Source: Xanthostigma xanthostigma
Lineage: Eukaryota; Arthropoda; Insecta; Raphidioptera; Raphidiidae
Reading direction: 5' to 3'
Assembly (NCBI GenBank): GCA_963575645.1
Contig: OY754464.1
Coordinates: forward strand, 64,888,948 to 64,952,947
DNA: 64,000 nucleotides
Made by a program: the position numbers and the translations under genes. Positions 56,889 to 64,000 of the stretch are shown piece by piece. Under the pieces are notes generated by a model. It saw only the letters and a list, made by a program, of their open reading frames with translations, was not told the origin of the DNA and did no database searches. Numbering within the stretch: position 1 is the first letter of the stretch; every line of letters begins with the position of its first letter.

Positions 56889-56968
56889 TGGCACCGACTG
56901 CCGAGATCAAACCTACGATCTTTAGGCTACGTGGCAAGTGTTCTACCTCACCGCCAATTTAGCTAAAT
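56889..56968 (-). tRNA. tRNA-like sequence, degenerate (antisense after A-run)
   Basis: The minus strand reads TTTAGCTAAATTGGCGGTGA then GGTAGAACACTTGCCACGTA and a B-box-like GTAGGTTTGATCTC, ending GGTGCC. It follows an A-rich tract on the plus strand, as the tRNA-Lys-like module at 47580 does. Cloverleaf pairing is poor. It is probably a SINE head or element-borne relic. Confidence 0.4.
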
Positions 56969-57360
56969 TTTCTATGGCATTTTTTTATAATATACCTACG
57001 GTATACGCACGTTGCGACATGTTTGTTACATTTTCAATCTCAAAAATCAACTTTACCCTACCGTGTCAAAATAAGTTTTATTTTTCAAAAAATATAGGCA
57101 TTTAAAACCTGAGTACCTATCGTTTGGCATTAAAGTTGGTGCTGAAAAAACTAAATTACAGTTTTTGTGTAGTACCTATTTCTAGAAATAATAATAAAAT
57201 GTTTTATTTCACGTAAAGAAAAAATACATCACGTACAAAAAATCGATTGGGAATTTTCCAACCCTACTTGGCTATTGCCAATGCTAGGGTTGGATTATTA
57301 TGGACGTACGCGAGAGTGAGTATATAGGTACTTAAAATTAAAGAAAAAAGTAAAAAAAGA

Positions 57361-57960
57361 ATATAATAATAATAATAGCACGCAAATGATACGATATATA
57401 TTTTTTTTATTTAAGAAGTTATTGCGGTTAGTTGAGGATTAGTTTAAGAAATTATAAATGACTTCAGACTCTTTTCTGTCGCATAACCACCTGAATTTTT
57501 TTTTATTAAAAATTCTAATGTTTCGAATTTGTTTGAATTCAACCGGTATGCTGTTGTATAGTTTTGGACCAAGGAACGCTGTGTGTTTTTGACTGAAAAT
57601 TTTCGACATTTTTGGGATCTAGATGAGATTTAAGATCTACGATCTTGTACTGTAGGGATTTTGGTAAGCTGCTTGGATTCCTGGATGTTTATGAAACAAG
57701 GATAGAACTGATTTAGCATATTATGTTTGATATATATTAAGTACCCTTAGGCTACTAAATAGTTCTATGGATGGTGAGAGACGAAATATTTCATTATTTT
57801 TCTGTTTTAGTTTATGAAACTGGAACATAACGGAGCTATAACTAGAGGCGTGTTTTAGAAAACAGCCTGTGTAACGAGCTCATTTAGAAGTATTCTCTGC
57901 TTGAAACGTTTTACCGTTCTTCAAGTGGGTGCTCTTTTCTCACTTTTAGTAATTACAGAG
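57361..57960 (-). pseudogene. Non-LTR retrotransposon C-terminus (CR1/Jockey-like), broken
   Basis: Minus strand from about 57828: FHKLKQKNNEIFRLS, SIELFSSLRVLNIYQT, a stop, YAKSVLSLFHKH, NPYSTRS, two stops, then QKHTAFLGPKLYNSIPVEFK and IRIFNKKKFRWL to a TAA at 57439-57441 and a (ATT)n tail at 57377-57361. The series LRVLNIYQ, H/N-x-Y-x-TR, then GPKLYNSIP and a terminal F-K-K helix is typical of the extreme C-terminus of CR1/Jockey-type ORF2 proteins. It is strongly 5'-truncated with at least three in-frame stops. Confidence 0.7.
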
Positions 57961-57969
57961 TCATTTTGA

Positions 57970-58740
57970 ACTGAATCTGATGATTCTATTAGACAAATAA
58001 AAATAACATGAGTTACCTCTTAGTCTTAAGCACCTAGGTTCTAGTTTATCAGTGATAAATGATCAATAGCATGTCAATATAAACTAACTGTACCAAACTT
58101 TGTGTATTTATTCAATGTGCGGTGAGCAACGGCAAAATAAAGCGCAAAAAATATTTTCGGCTCTTCATATTAACACGCTTTTATCAGCTTTACCTGTACA
58201 CGCTGTCCCAATGAAAACGTGTTCCCTATAAAAGATAAAAATTTTTCCTAATTATTGACTAAAGTTAAAAGTCAGAATTTTTCTACATCGTTTTTACTCC
58301 TAAACGATAGAAAAACTCATAAAAATAGCGTAAGCAGAGCTGTAGCCGTTTTAAGAGAAACGGAAAAAAGTTCCATTAAAAATGTACTGAAGCTCTACGA
58401 AGGTAAATGATTCCACGGACATAAAAAAGTTGAGAAACACAGATGTAGTTTGTTTTAACTCTTTACGTGATGTGCTAATTTTACACATCAAAATAAAGGT
58501 GAGAAAATAAAATGTGAATACAATTATGAATAAATTTAATATGGTTTGTTTATATTTTCAACTGAGTTTAATTAAACTCTTGAAATTATAAATAAAATTT
58601 TCTGTTAAGGGGGTTTACGAAATAATAATTCACATGTTATAACACTCAAAAATATATGTACGACCGATGTAGATTTATATTGTGTATTTTATTTGTTTTA
58701 ACATATGTTAAAAGCAATTAAACTGTTGTTGGAAAATAAT
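57970..58740. other. No gene recognised
   Basis: AT-rich; nothing supported. Confidence 0.3.
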
Positions 58741-58752
58741 GTATTGTATATG

Positions 58753-59238
58753 TGTTACGGTCAATGTCCAGAATCCGGGCAATGTCGACAATGCTCTAGC
58801 CACATCGGGCAATGTCCGAAATCGGACAAGGTTAAAAAAATAGATTTTTTATAAACATAAAACGCTGACATTTGATTGTATCATTATCATGATAAGTTAT
58901 CATTAACTCTTTATGGAATTTTTATCACTGATATCAACTATTGAAGAATATATTTTTCAGCTTTCAATTACAATTATTGATGATTGAAACCACGTATAAT
59001 TTATTTCCACACATTTTATTTATTTTAATGATTAATTATCAGTGATAAAAATTCCATAAAGTGTTGATGATAACTTATCATGATAAAGATACAATCAAAT
59101 GTCAACCTTTCTTGTTTATAAAAAAGTCTATGTTTTGAACCTTGTCCGATTTCGGACATTGCCCGATGTGGTTCGGGCATTGTTGACATTGACCGTTCAA
59201 TGTCGACATTGGCTGGATTCCGGACATTGACCGTAACA
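58753..59238. mobile_element. MITE with TGTTACGGTCAATGTCC ends (486 bp)
   Basis: Ends TGTTACGGTCAATGTCC on both sides (inverted). GGGCAATGTCC and CGGACATTG motifs repeat in both subterminal regions. An inner inverted pair (TGATTGTATCATTATCATGA and complement, GGAATTTTTATCACTGAT and complement) continues toward the centre. Flanks TGTATATG (58745-58752) and TATATATG (59239-59246) match at 7 of 8, but in low-complexity sequence. The superfamily is undecided. Confidence 0.75.
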
Positions 59239-59246
59239 TATATATG

Positions 59247-60362
59247 TAATTATAATAATAATAAATTCCTTTAACTTCTAAGTGGAGCATAGGGCCTCTA
59301 CGAAATTTTTAAATCTAGTCCTATCTTTAGCCATATGTTTGACTTGAAGCCAGGTAGTTCCTTGTTCCATAACTTCTTCACGAACAGTTCTTCTCCAGGA
59401 TATTTTTGGTCTGCCTCTTTTTCGGTATCCCTGTGGGTTCCAATCCAAGGCTCTCTTTGCTATGTCGTCATCTGTCTTTCGTAGCGTGTGTCCTATCCAA
59501 TTCCATTTTCTACGTTTTATAATTACACAGATTTGTTCAAGACATGCACGTTTCCAAAGTTCGTTGTTCGAGACGTGTTCATACCATTTCACCTTGAGGA
59601 TTGTTCTGAGACATTTGTTTATGAAGATTTGCAGTTTAGTTGTTATGGCTTTCGTCACTTTCCAGGTTTCAGTCCATATAGAAGGACCGATTTTACATTT
59701 GAGTTAAAAATACGCAACTTCGTTTTTTCAAAAATCATACTTGAATGCCAAATACGATTTAAACTTCCGAACGCTTGGGATGCTTTTTTGATTCTACTGG
59801 CTAGATCCACTTCTGCTCCTCCATCATTGCTAATTATACTGCCCAGATAACAAAATTCTTCCACTTCTTTAACAGGTATATCTTTTATTACTAACTGTTG
59901 ACGACTCACCTTACCGATTTTCATAGCGACTGTCTTATCTATATTGATACGGAGACCTGCGACTTCTGCCTGTTTCACGAGGAGATCTATTTTTGCTTGC
60001 ATATCCGCGCTATTATTTGCCAAAAGGCAGACATCATCTGCATAGTCTAGGTCTTCCAGTCTTCTAGTTAATGTCCACCTAATTCCTCTTGGTGTACTAA
60101 TAACCTTTTCCATTATATAATTAATTACCAACGTAAATAGCATTGGCGAAAGTATGCAGCCTTGTTTTACTCCAGAATTAATGCCAAAATGTTCTGATAA
60201 TTTCCCTTTATGAGCTACTCTGCATCGCACATCTCTATACAATTCCATAATAAGGTTTCGAATTTTGACTGGTATATTTAACTCTTTCAGTACCTTCCAC
60301 ACGAACTCCCGTTTTAAACTGTCGAACGCTTTTTCAAAATCTATAAATACTAACACAAGTGA
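59247..60362 (-). pseudogene. RTE-like non-LTR retrotransposon, 5'-truncated with one frameshift
   Basis: Minus strand. First frame 60356-59655: LVFIDFEKAFDSLKREFVW (palm motif A), GVKQGCILSPMLF (motif B), DYADDVCLLA (catalytic YADD, motif C), GLRINIDKTVAMKIG, EEFCYLGSIIS (motif E zone) and VLLYGL, then a one-base loss turns the expected YGSETW into an early stop. The second frame (59658-59278) continues VTKAITTKLQIFINKCLRTI, WNWIGHTLRK, RKRGRPKISWRRT and ends LCST. A very short 3' UTR and (ATT)n at 59272-59250 follow. The N-terminal endonuclease is missing. The short 3' end and sequence style resemble the RTE clade. Confidence 0.85.
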
Positions 60363-60399
60363 GGATATATGTAAGCTATCTATATATTAAAAAGAACAT

Positions 60400-60625
60400 C
60401 CATGCTGGGTTGCATAAACTCATAAAGGATTGTCAAAAAATTTGATTTGACAATGACCAAAGCCGGACGGGTCAGTTAGTTATTATAATATTGTATTGTC
60501 ATCGGAACTACATACGTATGCAAAATTTCAGCTCAATCGGAAACCGGAAAGTGGGAAAATTTAACTTGCAAGATTTAATTTCAGATAGGCAGACACCGGA
60601 CAGGTGAAACTAAATAAAAAGTGTG
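60400..60625 (+). repeat. Dispersed insect repeat ending in AGGTGAAACTAAATAAAA
   Basis: Contains CAAAATTTCAGCTCAATCGG, AACTTGCAAGATTTAATTTC and ACCGGACAGGTGAAACTAAA, a tail type I know from repeats in several insect genomes. No second copy in this window. Confidence 0.45.
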
Positions 60626-60629
60626 TGAA

Positions 60630-62720
60630 AAAAGATACAAATCTACATTTTTTTATTCAATTAGGAGAGTATCTAGTACAGACGCCCCTTAAAGTTTATT
60701 TAATATCATTACGCATGATATATCCCTTCTGTCAGCCGAGATAATATGCCCTTTAAATATATCACGTTTTCTGCGTGTTTTCTATGTTTTCGTGATCTTT
60801 TGTGAAATTAATTTGCTTTCACAATTAATTAAAATGTAAGCCTTTTGTACTTCTAGTGTTAGCCGCACATAGCAGGTACGTCAGTAGCTTTGTTATGTTT
60901 GTATATTATTACGTCACAACCACTGACTTAGATAATAGACGGCGCACACTTTTAATTTCCCGGTAGATTGAAAAATTATGTATTCGAAAATCGAAATAAA
61001 AAAAATGTTATGTTTCAATATCACTACACAATTTTTGAAGAGAAATGTGTGTGTTTGTTTCTTAGAAATCTCGACAAAAAAAATTGATATCGACCACGTT
61101 AGGGTGCCAATCAACGCGTCTTAACGTAAATATGATTTGAAAGAATTTTTTTTAAATCGGCCTTGCGGTTCTTTTCTTAACCAAAAAGACTCCAAAAAAG
61201 TAGATTTTATATAATAATAATAATAATTCATATTTACTTGCATTGCCAAAGAAAGGAAACGTGACTACATTTAAATTAAATCAATTCACAAAGATCATAT
61301 GGCACAGAGATCTTAGAAATTATTTTTTAATTCATTTTAAATTCTTTAAATTCATTGCTTTTTTTACCATTTCAGGTAACCTTCCCTAGATTTATATCCT
61401 GTGTGTACGTGGGGCATTTTTCTTAAAATGTAGTTTTTTGTTTTATGGCAACATATAACGACTTTGTTAGGGGGAATCAATCAAAGCATGTTAACACCAT
61501 TTTGATCCGAAAGAAATTTTATCAAAATCAGTCCAGCCGATTTTTTAAAGATAAAATTTTGAATATAAAGCTATTTCAGAATTTTTCAAAAAATATTCCT
61601 CAGGTATAATTTATTAAATACCTACATATTAAAATCGATATTGATCTACAGAGAAGTTGGTCGTATGGACCTCAAGGGTCACACTTGTAAAGTCCCAATG
61701 AACGACCCACATCACGGCTTGTCTATATATTTAAAACACAAGCCCTATTTCTCTAGCCAACTCGCCAGCAATCCCTACTCAACCGATTGACACAATTTTT
61801 GTTTAAACTGAAGTCTTTAATCCACAGATGTGCTATCACTATTTTTATTTTTTAGTGAAATTTCGTTAAAAGGGGTGATTTCAATAGTAAAATTGACGTG
61901 GCGGTTTGCGGGGTGAAGAGGAACATAAACAGCAAAAATCCATCGATGTTCACGATACCTGCAGAGTGTGAGAAATGCAAATATGTCCGTATGTCTGAGA
62001 TTATGCAAACAGTTTGACAAGTCGACTTTCACAATTGAAGTGTATATTTAAATTAGCTTGTTTTTTAGAGCGAATATTCAAAATATTAATAGACAATTAA
62101 AATTTTATTTTATTTTCCAAATAATTTAAGAACGTGTAAGTTAATGTTAACTTAATGCCAAAATAGAGTTTTTAAATATTACATAGACTGTACCAAGTCT
62201 AAAATTTGGACTCAGATTAGAAATAAATAGTGAAAATGGTAAATGTATCAAATGAGGTTAGATTTTTTAAAAATTAATTCTGACAGCTCTTGCGAGGTAA
62301 CCATGACAACGATAAACAGATCTCACTTACATTTTCTTTGAATTTATAACCAATTAAATATATAGACAACTTGCTGGATCAAGCTAAATCAAAAGAAAAA
62401 AAAGTAACTGTAAATGGAAACTGATGCAAGATGAATAAAATTATTGTCATAGATCTGTGTCAAAATATCGATTTTTTAAAACAATATGAAGATACATGCA
62501 AAAAGTTTTGCACGGGGGCACTAGTTTCTTTTAGTCTTGTTTGCAACAATTGAGAGGAAGAATATAAGAACCAAAAAGCTTGTTAAATTATTTATATGGA
62601 AGTGACGATATATGTATACGTGCTGTATAGGCGTTACTCATGTATGGAAAAGTTAGTTGCGTCGGACAGTTTCGATTGTTTTACAAAACAAATTAGAAGT
62701 TCATGTTACAATTATGTAAA
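60630..62720. other. No gene; two diverged related blocks
   Basis: 61085-61190 (GTTAGGGTGCCAATCAACGC ... TTGAAAGAATTTTTTTTAAA) and 61465-61545 (GTTAGGGGGAATCAATCAAA ... CCGAAAGAAATTTTATCAAA) appear to be diverged copies of one segment. The rest is AT-rich DNA without recognised features. Confidence 0.35.
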
Positions 62721-62728
62721 AAAGAAGA

Positions 62729-63043
62729 ACAAATCCAAGACAATTGACAACAATAGTACCAAAATATAACGTAATACTACTCCCACAAACAATTTTAAAA
62801 CATTTCAAAAACATTCAATTATTGTTGTTACATCATTGCAAACTCAGACTCAACAAAATATCTTTTTGATATTACATAAGTATAGACTATACTTATGTAA
62901 TATCAAAAAGATATTTTGTTGAGTCTGCGTTTGCAATGATGTAACAACAATAATTGAATGTTTTTGAAATGTTTTAAAATTGTCTGTGGGAGTAGTATTA
63001 CGTTATATTTTGGTACTTATTGTTGTCAATTGTCTTGGATTTT
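62729..63043. repeat. Near-perfect palindrome of 315 bp, 1-nt loop
   Basis: Left arm 62729-62885 and right arm 62887-63043 are reverse complements with a handful of differences, e.g. GTTTGCAATGATG against CATCATTGCAAACTC and one small indel near ACTTATTGTTGTC. The centre is AAGTATAG-A-CTATACTT. No element ends or target duplications are obvious at the outer borders. Confidence 0.9.
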
Positions 63044-63184
63044 GTATAGAACCAAATTTATTTTCAAAAAACATGTTTATTATACACGGTGTATTTATCG
63101 ATAGTGGTAACAGTGAACAATTTATTCTTATATACTTTTAGATACAAAGCGAAACTATCGGAAACTGCTGAGGTATATTACCAC

Positions 63185-63415
63185 TCCAATCTAACCCACA
63201 AATTGTACTAGTTTAGCTCAAAATTCATTTTTCAAAATTTTACGATATTTTTCTCCTTTGAGGTCTCCCGAATTCAAAAAACATATTTCGCGAAAACTCT
63301 GTGTGTCTGTTAATCTGTTTGTCTTTGTCTGTTAGTCTGTTTATCTGTTAGTATATTTGTCTATGAACACGATGCAGGTCAAACGGATGAACGGATTGAA
63401 ACCAAGCTGGATGCA
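63185..63415 (+). repeat. Dispersed repeat, plus copy with GTCTGTTA minisatellite
   Basis: Same family as 35545-35795: AAATTCATTTTTCAAAATTT, TCCCGAATTCAAAAAACATA and ACACGATGCAGGTCAAACGG. In this copy the TCTGTTAGTCTGTTT stretch has expanded to about five short units (63300-63362). Confidence 0.7.
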
Positions 63416-63429
63416 GTATAAGTTTTCTT

Positions 63430-64000
63430 CCTTCATTAACCAGATTGTTAGCTTTGATTCAAATTTTTCTAGTTTCTTGTTTATTGATGGACTTCAGTTC
63501 TGGAGACAGTAGGTTGAATAAGTAATTTAGAGTGTGGCGACATGTGGTTGAATGATGAACGGACAGCAATTAAGTGTTGTGCGTGATCATCGCGTAGACA
63601 ATGATGATTATCTTTATTTTGTAATCTTATATATATGGTGTACATTACAATATGTTTTAATACGATTTTGCTGACAATATATGAGATATGCACGTGCCTG
63701 ACTAAAGTCTAAATAAAACTGTTTATGTAGTTATATTATGTTTAATGCTGTTAAGGGGAAATCGCCACAAGAGCATTTTTTCTTATATGATATACCTATA
63801 GACGGAATAGTTAAAATAGTTAAAATTTTTAACCAATTGCACCCTCCCCAACCCACATCTAAGAAAGTGTATTTGTAAATCCACTTTCTTAGGAGTAGCT
63901 TTTGCGGAGGGTGCAATTGCTCAAAATTTTTTTCCGCTGGTATTTACCGGTCATTTGGCTCTAACAGAACCTAAAAACGAAGCGGCAGAATTTTGTTTTA
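63430..64000. other. No gene recognised; one short hairpin
   Basis: At 63835-63920 GCACCCTCC, CTAAGAAAGTG, CACTTTCTTAG and GGAGGGTGC form an inverted repeat, so a small foldback element may be present. Nothing coding is supported. Confidence 0.4.

Noticed and set aside
59462..59850. Plus-strand frames of 81 and 120 codons
   Set aside because: Antisense shadows of the RTE-like ORF2.
63300..63362. Functional GTCTGTTA repeat
   Set aside because: A small local expansion within a dispersed repeat; the other copies have one or two units.

Overview
This is a 64 kb AT-rich animal genomic window, almost certainly from an insect. I base that on the repeat types: short hAT, PIF/Harbinger-like and TA-flanked inverted-repeat elements, tRNA-derived SINEs with (ATT)n tails, non-LTR retrotransposon fragments with (ATT)n tails, and insect-type dispersed repeats. 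I cannot fix the order or species. No complete host protein-coding gene is visible. Every long open frame I can identify belongs to a transposable element, and the rest look like chance frames in AT-rich or repetitive DNA. Only three short stretches (about 25.7, 37.4 and 49.6 kb) look even weakly like host exons.

Layout. 0-5 kb: mostly unrecognised DNA with one 504 bp hAT-type element (552-1055). 5-6.1 kb: a compound of two copies of a tRNA-derived SINE. 6.1-13.8 kb: a nest. A dispersed element with a (TA)n core appears split into halves at 6.11-6.67 and 13.60-13.75 kb. Between them lie a 5.1 kb element with long inverted ends carrying the broken minus-strand gene of a tyrosine-recombinase-like protein, and a 1.8 kb insertion I cannot classify. 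The 5.1 kb element is itself interrupted by a 2.26 kb hAT-type foldback that is almost one giant palindrome (8590-10849). 15-31 kb: a PIF/Harbinger-like MITE family (several copies), a non-LTR family present as an internally deleted copy (18.75-19.23 kb) and as an RT-containing copy (27.1-28.05 kb), a SINE whose tail has grown into a 118 bp (TAA)n tract, and a 98 bp perfect palindrome (18255-18352). 30.8-40 kb: three more hAT-type or TA-flanked elements, a full copy of the (TA)n-core family, a family with internal ~60 bp repeats, and a TAA-flanked foldback (39033-39530). 40-48 kb: several minisatellites and a family with conserved ends but different interiors, one copy carrying a tRNA-Lys-like module. 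48.9-56.3 kb: MITEs with long inverted arms, a hAT element, and a SINE cluster containing a ~250 bp near-perfect palindrome. 57.3-60.4 kb: two further non-LTR fragments, one with a clear RT domain broken by one frameshift. 62.7-63.0 kb: a 315 bp palindrome with a 1-nt loop.

The parts do not work together as a pathway. The window is a layered record of insertions, and its value lies in the nesting, target-site duplications, deletion derivatives and unusually perfect palindromes. The most interesting objects are the 5.1 kb recombinase-bearing element, the giant hAT foldback inside it, the family with shared ends and variable interiors, and the palindromes with almost no loop.
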